Below, one piece after another: positions 17,392-25,217 of a DNA stretch of 54,304 nt. How positions within the stretch are numbered: position 1 is the first letter of the stretch; each line of letters begins with the position of its first letter. The stretch lies in the NCBI GenBank assembly GCA_022797215.1, contig JAAWKD010000011.1:1-54304 (forward strand), in the 5' to 3' direction. This DNA is from Clostridia bacterium (GTDB lineage Bacteria > Bacillota > Clostridia > TANB77 > CAG-508). The notes below the pieces were generated by a model. That model saw nothing but the letters and a program-made list of their open reading frames with translations. It searched no databases and was not told where the DNA came from. The position numbers and the translations under genes were made by a program.

Positions 17392-19105
17392 TTGGCTGGA
17401 AGAAAATCAAAATATTCTTCAGAAAATTCAAATATAAATAAAGCAAAGATATGGTCAGTAGCAGTATATATAAGACTTTCACAAGAAGATAGTGATAATG
17501 GCGAAGAAAAGAGTGAAAGTAACAGTATAACAAGCCAAAAGGCATTATTAAGCGAATTTATTGAAGAACATGATGATTTGATTGTTTATGATACTTATGT
17601 TGATGACGGTTACACAGGAACAGATTTTAATAGACCTGGATTTCAAAGACTATTAGAAGATATGAGAAAAGGAAATATAAATTGTGTTTTAGTGAAAGAT
17701 CTATCAAGACTTGGAAGAAACTACATAGAAGTTGGAAACTACATAGAGCAAATATTTCCACTATTCAATATAAGGTTTATTGCTATTAATGATAGTGTAG
17801 ATAGCTTTAAAAATCCTACGAGCACGAATACAATATTAGTACCATTTAAAAATTTAATTAATGATGAATATGCACGAGATACATCAATTAAAATAAGATC
17901 TGCACTAAATGGAAGAAAAAAGAAGCGGAGAGTTTATAGGAGCATTTGCATCCTATGGATATATAAAAAATCCAAAGGATAATCATAAGTTAATCATTGA
18001 CAAAGAATCAGCTGAAATTGTAAGAAAAATTTTTGAATGGAAAGTAAATGAAGGGTTAGGAAATTTAAGTATATGTCATAGACTAAATGATATGGGAGTT
18101 TTAAATCCAACTGGTTATAAAAAGAAAAAATTAAATCAAAATTATAATAACTCTCAAATTATGCAAGAAGATTATTCTTGGTGCCCATCAACGATTAGAA
18201 ATATATTAAAAAATGATATATATATAGGAAATATTACACAAGGCAAAAGAAGAGTGAAAAGTTATAAAGTGCATAAAGTGGAGCAAGTGCCAGAAAATGA
18301 ATGGATTACGGTAGAAAATATGCACGAACCTATTATAGATAAAGAGTTATTCGAAAAAGCACAAGAATTAAGAAAAGTCGATACTAGAGTGCAAAATAGT
18401 GGTGAACTAAGTATATGGGCAGGAATATTAAAATGTGCAGATTGTGGGTGCGCAATGCATAAAAAATATTGTAAGAACAAAAGTGGCACAGTATATGAGT
18501 ATTATATATGTGGTACATACAGAAAGAAATCAAATAAGCTATGCACAAAACATACTCTAAAAGTGGAAGAATTAGAAAATGCAGTATTGGAAGCTATTAA
18601 ATTACATATAGATCTACTGGTTGATGCTGAAAAACTACTAAAACAAATTAATAAATCTAATACTATAAAATTAGCAAATGAGAACATGGAAAATATAAAA
18701 CAAGCAAAAGAAAAAGAGGTAGAAAAATTAAGCAATCTAAAGAGATGTTTATATGAGGATTGGAAAAACGATTATATTACAAAAGAAGAGTATTTAGAGT
18801 ATAAACAAAAATATGAACAAGATATTGAAAGAATAAAAGAAGAGATGGCACATTTAGATAAGCAAAAAGGAAAACAAGAAGAAATCATAAATGGAAATAG
18901 CTTATGGATAGAAAATTTTAAATCACATAAAAATATAACAGAACTAGATAGAGATGTTGTAAAAGAGCTAATTGATTATATAGAAGTGCATGAGAGTAAA
19001 AAAATAACTATTCATTTTAAGTTTATGGATGAACTAAATAAAATATTAGAGTACATAGAAGATGAAAATAAAGCAAGTATCTTTGAGAAAGTAAAAGAGG
19101 CATAA
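17392..19105 (+). CDS. Large serine recombinase with internal CGG frameshift
   Basis: The TTG start at 17392 has GGGAGG upstream. The resolvase catalytic domain holds YIRLSQED with nucleophile Ser30 and the LVKDLSRLGRN motif. An in-frame CGG (17926-17928) follows codon 178, and the zero frame ends at 17982. Skipping the C gives Lys-Lys-Gly-Glu-Phe-Ile-Gly-Ala-Phe, the normal start of the recombinase DNA-binding domain, and continues to 19105 for a total of about 570 residues. A zinc-ribbon signature (CADCG...YICG...LCTKH) and a coiled coil (about 440-500) follow, as in TndX-type recombinases. It would catalyse integration and excision of this element. Without the shift only the catalytic domain is made. 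Confidence 0.9.
17926..17929 (+). other. +1 frameshift site CGGA in the recombinase gene
   Basis: The context is AAG AAG C GGA GAG TTT. It joins the catalytic and DNA-binding domains. The restored glycine is the usual residue in the KKKGE segment of this family. Confidence 0.85.
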
Positions 19106-19134
19106 TTCTTAACAAATAAATCATATAAAACATC

Positions 19135-19158
19135 AAAAGCCCTTTTAAAAGGGCTTTT
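19135..19158 (+). terminator. Terminator of the recombinase gene
   Basis: AAAAGCCC and GGGCTTTT pair around TTTTAAAA, and the hairpin ends in TTTT. Confidence 0.75.
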
Positions 19159-19213
19159 AATGAAAGAAAATTTCATTGTAATTTTCTTTTGGGATTTTTT
19201 GGATATGGTATTA

Positions 19214-19501
19214 CTAATCCAAGAAATCCTCCTCTAGGATTTCTCTAAACAGAGCTCTATACTTCTCTGTTACGTCTTCACCATTTGGATTGACAATGGT
19301 CGCTTTACAGGTAATTTTGTTTACAGCAATGGTCAAATCGTAGTAGTAGCCATAAGTGCCAAGGGCAAAGTCGACTTCAAAAAAGGTAGTATCACCCTTT
19401 GAGTAGTGATTTACTTCTTTGGAGTCTGGTACCCAAGAGTTAGGCATGTTGTCTAACAATGTCCACACTGCATTCCGATAGCGGTCAAGTTTCTGGCTCA
19501 T
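19214..19501 (-). CDS. 95-residue soluble protein, minus-strand cassette gene
   Basis: I start it at the ATG complementary to 19499-19501, which has AGGAGG 7 nt upstream; longer versions have no ribosome site. The sequence begins MSQKLDRYRNAVWTLL and has about 95 residues, acidic at the C-terminus. I do not recognise a family. Codon use is visibly GC-richer than the neighbours. Codon 9 is an in-frame CGG; a +1 shift there would end the peptide after 15 residues, so here the zero frame is the long one. It lies just inside the right end of the element and has its own promoter. Confidence 0.7.
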   Translation of the reverse strand: MSQKLDRYRNAVWTLLDNMPNSWVPDSKEVNHYSKGDTTFFEVDFALGTYGYYYDLTIAVNKITCKATIVNPNGEDVTEKYRALFREILEEDFLD

Positions 19502-19553
19502 ATAGATTCCTCCTATAAAAATTGTAATTGTTCTTGACGAATTTACTAAATAT

Positions 19554-19582
19554 ATCATACCATATTTTATGTAAATTGTAAA
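19554..19582 (-). promoter_or_regulatory. Promoter of the 95-aa minus-strand gene
   Basis: On the minus strand: TTTACA, 17-bp spacer, TATGAT. The segment TTTACATAAAATATGGTATGATAT (19552-19575) recurs with two changes at 47580-47603 before another small minus-strand gene. Confidence 0.7.
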
Positions 19583-19606
19583 CCTATACAATATAATCCT
19601 GGATTA

Positions 19607-19633
19607 GTAGCGACAAAATACACCAAGGAGGTG
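19607..19633. repeat. Right element end (attachment-like site)
   Basis: The inverted repeat GTAGCGACAAAAT is followed directly by the 14-bp direct repeat ACACCAAGGAGGTG, where the spoVD-like reading frame resumes. Confidence 0.82.
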
Positions 19634-19920
19634 GTGTAGCAGCACCAGTAGGAGGGCAAGTATTATCAGAAGTATTGCCATACTTAGAATTAACCAAAGA
19701 TAATGAAAAAGAAGAGGATAAGAAAAAGCAAGTAGAAGTACCAAATGTAGAAGGAATGACAGTAGCAGAAGCGGCTAAAGTTTTAAAAGAAGTGAATTTA
19801 GATTATCAAATAGAAAATGAGCCAGAAGGTTTAGATAAAACTACAACGATAATAAAGGAACAATTGCCAAAAAAAGGAATTAGTATATATGAGGGGACAA
19901 AAATTTTATTGAAGATATAA
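19621..19920 (+). CDS. spoVD: SpoVD/PBP2-type transpeptidase, 3' part with PASTA domain
   Basis: This open frame has no start of its own. It begins His-Gln-Gly-Gly-Gly-Val-Ala-Ala-Pro, the exact continuation of the transpeptidase cut at 14455. The last transpeptidase strands are followed by an acidic/basic linker and a PASTA domain (VEVPNVEGMTVAEAAKVLKE through GTKILLKI), typical of SpoVD and PBP2B. About 99 residues are encoded. It is probably expressed only after the element leaves. Its intact frame suggests it is still under selection, which argues that excision occurs or occurred recently. Confidence 0.88.
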   Translation, partial: HQGGGVAAPVGGQVLSEVLPYLELTKDNEKEEDKKKQVEVPNVEGMTVAEAAKVLKEVNLDYQIENEPEGLDKTTTIIKEQLPKKGISIYEGTKILLKI

Positions 19921-19938
19921 AAGTGAAATATAAAAAAT

Positions 19939-19998
19939 GCTACTGTTCCCTTTGATAGGAACAGTAGCGCCAATCGCCAAAGTGTTAGCGATTGTTTT
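19939..19998. terminator. Two hairpins between converging genes
   Basis: GCTACTGTTCC/GGAACAGTAGC (19939-19968) is a perfect 11-bp stem. CAATCGC/GCGATTG (19971-19994) is followed by TTTT. They close the spoVD 3' part and the opposing small gene. Confidence 0.75.
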
Positions 19999-20179
19999 AG
20001 AGATCAGAAGGCCAGCCTTTAAAAGGTGGCAATTTCAAGCGGATACCCAAAGGTTCTTCTTTTGGACCATCAGGTGCATTGGGATTAAGTAATGTATGAG
20101 GTCCTGCGTTATACTGCTCGCCATAGGTTATAAATTCCTGCAATTTGGTTTGGTGAAATTCTTCGTATGAAAAATACAT
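19997..20179 (-). CDS. 60-residue protein, minus-strand cassette gene
   Basis: Two ATGs are possible; AGAAAGG sits directly on the first (20186-20188) and 9 nt before the second (20177-20179), so I prefer the second. The product is MYFSYEEFHQTKLQEF and so on, Pro-rich at the C-terminus (NAPDGPKEEPLG). It is soluble, with no recognised family. Codon use is GC-richer than the neighbours and it contains no CGG. It has its own promoter (TTGAAA at 20290-20295, TATAAT at 20267-20272, 17-bp spacer) facing the promoter of the next plus-strand gene. Confidence 0.6.
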   Translation of the reverse strand: MYFSYEEFHQTKLQEFITYGEQYNAGPHTLLNPNAPDGPKEEPLGIRLKLPPFKGWPSDL

Positions 20180-20266
20180 TGCTTTCATCCTTTCTTTAAA
20201 TTAATTACTAAGGGTAGCCTAAAAGATAGTCTCTAATCTCCTTTGTTAAAGATGTATGACATATCG

Positions 20267-20295
20267 ATTATATAATAAATTTTAGTAAATTTCAA
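20267..20295 (-). promoter_or_regulatory. Promoter of the 60-aa minus-strand gene
   Basis: TTGAAA, 17-bp spacer and perfect TATAAT on the minus strand. Confidence 0.7.
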
Positions 20296-20301
20296 TAAAG
20301 T

Positions 20302-20331
20302 TTGCGTTATAAAATAAATGTATGATATAAT
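20302..20331 (+). promoter_or_regulatory. Promoter of the 218-aa gene and possibly murE
   Basis: TTGCGT, 18-bp spacer and TATAAT, back to back with the divergent promoter at 20267-20295. It gives the murein genes downstream of the element a transcription start independent of the interrupted gene. Confidence 0.65.
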
Positions 20332-20369
20332 ACAAATGAAAAATAAGGGAGATAGTAAAGGAAAGAGAA

Positions 20370-21026
20370 ATGGAAAAGCCAAAGTATTATGATATGATAA
20401 CAAAACAAGAAATAAATGAGCAAGAGTTAAGACAAAATATTCCATATATTATCTTAACAGATAAATGGAAGATTAGAGTAGTTACTTATAGGCAAGATGG
20501 AAAAACAGAAGAAAGTTTTCTTACCTTGCAAGAGGAAGAAATAGCAAGAAGGGAGATTTTAAGACAAAGATTAATGCAAATGGGATATCAAGTACAAGGC
20601 ATTCATCAAAAAGAGAATTTTATAGTAGATGGAATTCAAATCAATGTTCCAAATTATGTAGCACAATTACAAGACAGTCAAGGCAGAAAAGGGGAAGCTC
20701 TATATGATTGTGGAAGCTTAGAAGGTTTAGTGAAAAATACAGAGCATGGCAAGATGATTCAGATAGAAGGAAAAACAATCAGTAGTGGAAGTCTGATTGA
20801 AAATATAGGAATGCCAACTAATATAAATAGAGCAACTAATGCAAGGAATACAGGAAATATAATCTTAAATATTGACCAATGGGGAGCTTTTAAGGCAACA
20901 TATAATTTGAGAAATCCAGAAGATGTAAAAAGACTAATGGAAGACCAAAAAAGAATGCCAAGAAACAAAGAAGAAGCAATGCGAATGAAACAAGGAGAAA
21001 CGCAAGATAGAAATTTTGAAGAATAG
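20370..21026 (+). CDS. Unknown 218-residue soluble protein upstream of murE
   Basis: I do not recognise this protein. It has no signal peptide or membrane helix, is rich in Gln, Glu, Lys and Arg, and has a helical middle (EEEIARREILRQRLMQMG, about 52-69) and an Arg/Lys/Glu-rich C-terminal tail. GGAAAGAGAA lies before the ATG. Only 12 nt separate it from murE, so the two are probably one transcript. Its place between spoVD and murE suggests a link to cell envelope work, but nothing in the sequence shows it. Confidence 0.75.
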   Translation: MEKPKYYDMITKQEINEQELRQNIPYIILTDKWKIRVVTYRQDGKTEESFLTLQEEEIARREILRQRLMQMGYQVQGIHQKENFIVDGIQINVPNYVAQLQDSQGRKGEALYDCGSLEGLVKNTEHGKMIQIEGKTISSGSLIENIGMPTNINRATNARNTGNIILNIDQWGAFKATYNLRNPEDVKRLMEDQKRMPRNKEEAMRMKQGETQDRNFEE

Positions 21027-21038
21027 GAGCGTAAGTGG

Positions 21039-22512
21039 ATGGAGTTAACAAATGTTTTATCAGGTTTAGAAGGCTTAAAAGTAAAAGGAAGTCTTGAAGT
21101 AGAGGTAAGTCAAATACGAAATAGCTCAAGTGAAATAAAAGAAGGGGATATGTTTGTAGCAATTGACGGATTTGAAACAGATGGACATAGGTATATACCA
21201 GAAGCAATTACAAAAGGAGCAAAAGTCATTATGGCTCAAGCTGATAAAGTAACCAAAGAAATGGTAAAGGGATTACCAGAAGATGTTACCTTTATTTTAG
21301 CGCCAGATACAAGATATGCTATTGCGATATGTGCTTGTAATTTCTATCAAAATCCTTCTCGCAAACTAAAATTAATTGGTGTTACAGGTACAAAAGGAAA
21401 GACAACAACTACTTTTATGATAAAGTCCTTACTAGAAAAACAAGGATTTAAAGTAGGACTTATTGGTACTATTTGTACGTATATTGGAGATAAAAATCTA
21501 GGAGATAATGATAGAACAACACCAGAAGCATTAGAATTACAAGAACTTTTAAGCAAAATGGTAAAAGAAAAATGTGATTATGTTGTTATGGAAGTTTCTT
21601 CTCAAAGTTTAAAGCTAGGAAGAGTAGATGGTTGTAATTTTGAAATAGGAATATTTACCAATTTTTCAAAAGACCATATTAGTCCTAAAGAGCATCCAAG
21701 TATGGAAGATTATTTTGAATCCAAAGTAAAGTTATTTAAAATGTGTAAATATGGTTATATTAATTCAGATGATATTTATGCCAACAAGTTACCAGATTTA
21801 GTACCAAGTTGTGAATTTAAAACATATGGAATTGATAATCCAGCTAATTTGTTAGCAAAAGATATCACAGTTACGAATTCTTATGTAGATTTTAAAGCTA
21901 AACTAGGAGACAAAAATCAAAGAGTTAAGACGGACATTCCAGGAAGATTTAGTGTATATAACTCATTAGCAGCCATTAGTGTAGCATTAAAATATGGAAT
22001 TTCACCAGAGAATATTCAGGAAGCACTAATGAATGTACGTGTTCCAGGCAGAAGTGAATTAGTTGATAATGACAAAGAAATTACGATTATGATAGATTAT
22101 GCCCATTCACCAGAAAGTTTGGAGAGCATATTAACAACTGTGCAAGAATATACACAAGGTAATGTGATTTGTGTATTTGGTTGTGGAGGAGATAGAGACA
22201 CACGGAAAACGCCCAATTATGGGAGAAATCGCAGGAGTAAAAGCAGATTATACCATTATCACTTCAGATAACCCAAGAACAGAAGACCCAGCTAAAATTG
22301 TGGAGCAAATAGAAGCAGGAATAAAAAAGACAAAGGGAAAATATGAATGTATTGTAGATAGAAAAGAAGCAATTAAAAAAGCAATCGAAATGGCACATAA
22401 AAGAGATATGGTTATTATTGCAGGTAAAGGGCATGAATTAACACAAGAAATAAAGGGAAAGAAATATCCATTTGATGAAAGAGAAATTGTCAAGGAGATA
22501 TTAGAAAAATAA
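21039..22512 (+). CDS. murE: UDP-MurNAc-tripeptide (mDAP) ligase with internal CGG frameshift
   Basis: MurE adds the third stem-peptide residue to UDP-MurNAc-L-Ala-D-Glu in the cytoplasm. The ATP site VTGTKGKTTTT lies at about 114-124. The DNPR motif (Asp410-Arg413) points to meso-diaminopimelate rather than lysine. At 22203-22205 an in-frame CGG interrupts the conserved GGDRDxGKRP motif; the zero frame ends at 22271. Skipping the C gives Asp-Thr-Gly-Lys-Arg-Pro-Ile-Met and the rest of the C-terminal domain, for about 490 residues, the normal family length. The gene lies downstream of spoVD as usual, but murF is missing. Confidence 0.93.
22203..22206 (+). other. +1 frameshift site CGGA in murE
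   Basis: The context is GAC ACA C GGA AAA CGC. The skipped frame restores the Gly-Lys-Arg-Pro of the conserved MurE motif. Confidence 0.88.
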
Positions 22513-22592
22513 ATTTAGGGAGGCATATCATATCCTTAAAGAAATGACCCTAGGGAAAGATGTGTCCCCCATAGTAAACTTAGGAGGAAGAA

Positions 22593-23582
22593 ATGGAGTT
22601 TCAAACAAAAATTGTTCTACTTTCATTTGCAATTAGTGTAGTTGTTGCACTAATTGTAATCCCAATTTTAAAAAAGCTAAAGGTAGGACAAATAGAGAGA
22701 AGAGAAGGACCACAATCACATTTAAAAAAGCAGGGAACACCAACTATGGGTGGAATTATTATGATTATTACCATTTTATTGTTTGGGATTTTTATGATAT
22801 GGAATTATATGAGAGCTACAGAACAAAATGAAGTGACAATAGGTCAGAATTTAATTCCACTAATTAGTGTTACTGTTGGCTTTGGAATCATTGGATTGAT
22901 TGATGATTTGAAAAAACTAATTGGGAAAAATACAGATGGATTAAAGCCTGCTTATAAAATGCTAGGATTATTAATTGTAGCAGTTGGCTTTACTTTATAT
23001 GTTACTCAGGTATTAAAAATAGGAACTGACATTTATATTCCATTTGTAAAAACTTATTTAACTTTACCAATATGGATTTATATTCCACTTGCAGTTATAG
23101 TACTTCTTGCAACTACTAATGCTGTAAACTTGACAGATGGAATTGATGGACTATCTACTAGTGTTACGACCATTATCCTTACCTGTTTAACTGTAATTGG
23201 AATTATTTTTGGGACAACAGAAATTACTATATTTGGTAGTATTTTAATAGGAAGCTGTCTAGCATTTTTAGTATTTAATTTACATCCAGCAAAAGTGATG
23301 ATGGGAGACACAGGCTCTCTTCTATTAGGTGGAGCAATTGCAAGTATTGCATTATACTTAAAAATGCCATTACTACTCATTATTATTGCATTAGTTCCAG
23401 TTGTAGAAACGCTTTCTGTTATGATACAAGTAAAACACTTTAAGAAAACAGGAGAAAGAATTTTTAAAATGGCTCCTATTCACCATCATTTTGAATTATC
23501 TGGATGGAAAGAAAACAAAATTGTTTCTATTTTTAGCCTTATCACATTAGTTTGTTGTATTATAGGATTAGTTGCAATTTAA
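22593..23582 (+). CDS. mraY: Phospho-MurNAc-pentapeptide transferase
   Basis: MraY makes lipid I at the membrane. The 329-residue protein has about ten membrane helices. Family signatures are visible: GTPTMGG near the N-terminus (about 49-55), IDDLKK (about 103-108), NAVNLTDGIDGL (about 176-187), and the C-terminal MAPIHHHFEL loop (about 291-300). AGGAGG lies 8 nt before the ATG. It follows murE by 80 nt and is separated from ftsW by a tandem repeat. No in-frame CGG is present. Gene identity is certain. Confidence 0.97.
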   Translation: MEFQTKIVLLSFAISVVVALIVIPILKKLKVGQIERREGPQSHLKKQGTPTMGGIIMIITILLFGIFMIWNYMRATEQNEVTIGQNLIPLISVTVGFGIIGLIDDLKKLIGKNTDGLKPAYKMLGLLIVAVGFTLYVTQVLKIGTDIYIPFVKTYLTLPIWIYIPLAVIVLLATTNAVNLTDGIDGLSTSVTTIILTCLTVIGIIFGTTEITIFGSILIGSCLAFLVFNLHPAKVMMGDTGSLLLGGAIASIALYLKMPLLLIIIALVPVVETLSVMIQVKHFKKTGERIFKMAPIHHHFELSGWKENKIVSIFSLITLVCCIIGLVAI

Positions 23583-23585
23583 GTT

Positions 23586-23800
23586 AGCCGTGCGAAACGT
23601 TAGTGAGCTACGGATAACTTATGCAATTGAGAGAAACGAAATTGTAAACATTTTATAAGCCGTGCGAAACGTTAGTGAGCTACGGATAACTTATGCAATT
23701 GAGAGAAACGAAATTGTAAACATTTTATAAGCCGTGCGAAACGTTAGTGAGCTACAGATAACTTATGCAATTGAGAAAAAGCAAAATTGTAAACTTTAGT
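23586..23800. repeat. Three tandem copies of a 72-bp repeat
   Basis: Units begin AGCCGTGCGAAACGTTAGTG at 23586, 23658 and 23730. The first two are identical and the third diverges at its end. Related sequence (GTGCGAAACG, GTGAGCTACAGATAACTTAT) occurs at about 50870-50985 before gatA. The repeat is non-coding and sits inside an operon. Confidence 0.9.
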
Positions 23801-23852
23801 AAATTGCATCTAATAAATTAGAAATTTTACCAAGAAAGGATATTGACTAATT

Positions 23853-25011
23853 ATGTCGACAAAAGTAAAAAAGACCTCTAAATTTATGAATAATCCTTTT
23901 GATTTCATCCTTTGCATTGTTGTATTTATTTTACTTTCATTAGGAATCGTAATGGTATTGTCAGCATCAGCACCATCTGCTTTAGCAGAAGGTGGGGAAA
24001 GCTATGAATATGCTGGAAAACAACTGCTTTTTGGAATATTAGGAATAGTGGCAATGTTTATCATTTCTAAAATAGATTATCGCTTTTATAAGAAATTTTA
24101 TTGGGCAATTTATGGTTTTTCAATTATTATTCTACTAATGGTTTTGATTCCTAAAATGGGAGTTAATGTAAATGGAGCAACTAGATGGGTGGCCATTCCA
24201 GGGATTGGTCAATTCCAACCATCAGAACTTACGAAGATTGGATTAATTATCTTTTTTGCAGGGTATCTATCAGATCATAAAAATGAGATGAAAGATTTTT
24301 GGAAGGGATTTATAAGACCATTTGTATTTATAATACCTCCGATTGCTGTTTTATATTTTGTTCAAAACCACTTAAGTGCATCTTTAATTATTGCAATGAT
24401 TACTTGTGTAATGGTGATTATTGCTGGTGCTAGAATGCTATACTTTATCTGTTCAGGGGTAGCAGGAGGTGGAGCAATTGGTGCTTATTTATTATATAAA
24501 ATTAATTCAGGAGGAGGAGAAGAAAGTTTCCGTATTAACAGAATTATTTCATTTATGGATCCTTGGGCAGATGCTACAGATACTGGATGGCAAGTAGTAC
24601 AAAGTTTATATGCAATTGGGTCAGGGGGATTATTTGGAACTGGACTTGGTGGAAGTAAACAAAAATATTTATACATATCAGAACCACAAAATGATTTCAT
24701 TTTTTCCATTATAGCAGAAGAATTGGGATTCGTTGGTTGCACGATTATTATGGCTTTATTTGCTATTTTTATTTGGAGAGGTATACTGATTGCCATGAAG
24801 GCACCAGACACTTTTGGAGGATTACTTGCAGTTGGAATTACTAGTTTAGTAGCAATTCAAGTTATTTTAAATATTGCAGTAGTGACATCTTCTATGCCTA
24901 ATACAGGAATTCCACTTCCGTTCTTTAGTGCAGGAGGAACAGCTTTATTTATCTTATTGTGTAGTGTGCGGTATTTTACTAAATATTTCACGAGCAGGGC
25001 AGAAAGGATAA
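23853..25011 (+). CDS. ftsW: FtsW/SpoVE-type glycosyltransferase with C-terminal CGG frameshift
   Basis: This is a SEDS-family peptidoglycan polymerase, the membrane partner of class B PBPs such as the spoVD product. Ten hydrophobic segments are visible, with VNGATRWVAIPGIGQFQPSE (about 109-128) and PFFSAGGTA (about 354-362). An in-frame CGG at 24969-24971 falls after Ser-Val near the end of the last helix. Skipping the C gives VGILLNISRAGQKG and a stop at 25009-25011, the typical SEDS ending and length (385 residues). In the zero frame the protein would instead run into an intergenic inverted repeat up to 25109. Confidence 0.92.
24969..24972 (+). other. +1 frameshift site CGGT in ftsW
   Basis: The context is AGT GTG C GGT ATT TTA. 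The +1 frame gives the family-typical GILLNISR ending. Confidence 0.88.
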
Positions 25012-25026
25012 AATTTAATTATATAA

Positions 25027-25178
25027 GTAATTATGGATATAACATCGTTTGTCCTTGCTGTACATTGCTTTTCTTATGTACACAAAAGCAAAGCTTTTGG
25101 TACGAATAGAAGAAGGCAATGCAAGGCACTCGCAAGCTCGTCTTGCGCGGACTTCACTATTGTTATATCCATTAATTA
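25027..25178. repeat. Large imperfect inverted repeat between ftsW and murG
   Basis: TAATTATGGATATAACA (left) pairs with TGTTATATCCATTAATTA (right). Inside, CTTGC..ATTGCTTTTCTT matches GAAGAAGGCAATGCAAGG in reverse complement. The whole could form a hairpin of about 150 nt, like a miniature or REP-type intergenic element. It is richer in GC than the flanks. Confidence 0.7.
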
Positions 25179-25217
25179 AATAAAATAATATAAATGTTAG
25201 AAAGGAAATTCATAAAT

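Larger units (their letters stand above)
14442..19633. mobile_element. 5.2 kb serine-recombinase element inserted in the spoVD-like gene
   Basis: The element is bounded by 14-bp direct repeats ACACCAAGGAGGTG (14442-14455 and 19620-19633). Just inside are inverted repeats ATTTTGTCGCTAC (14464-14476) and GTAGCGACAAAAT (19607-19619). It carries a membrane protein gene, a candidate structured RNA, a phosphoribosyltransferase, a SLOG-like gene, a 52-aa gene, a large serine recombinase and a minus-strand 95-aa gene. Recombination between the direct repeats would rejoin the spoVD-like gene in frame (GHQGG then GVAAPVGGQ). This arrangement matches known gene-interrupting elements such as sigK skin elements. 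Whether it still excises is unknown. Confidence 0.88.

Noticed and set aside
23586..23800. CRISPR array
   Set aside because: The 72-bp units are joined directly without unique spacers, and no cas gene is nearby.
24972..25109. Zero-frame extension of FtsW to 25109
   Set aside because: The tail is encoded by an inverted repeat and lacks family resemblance; the +1 frame gives the typical ending and a stop at 25011.
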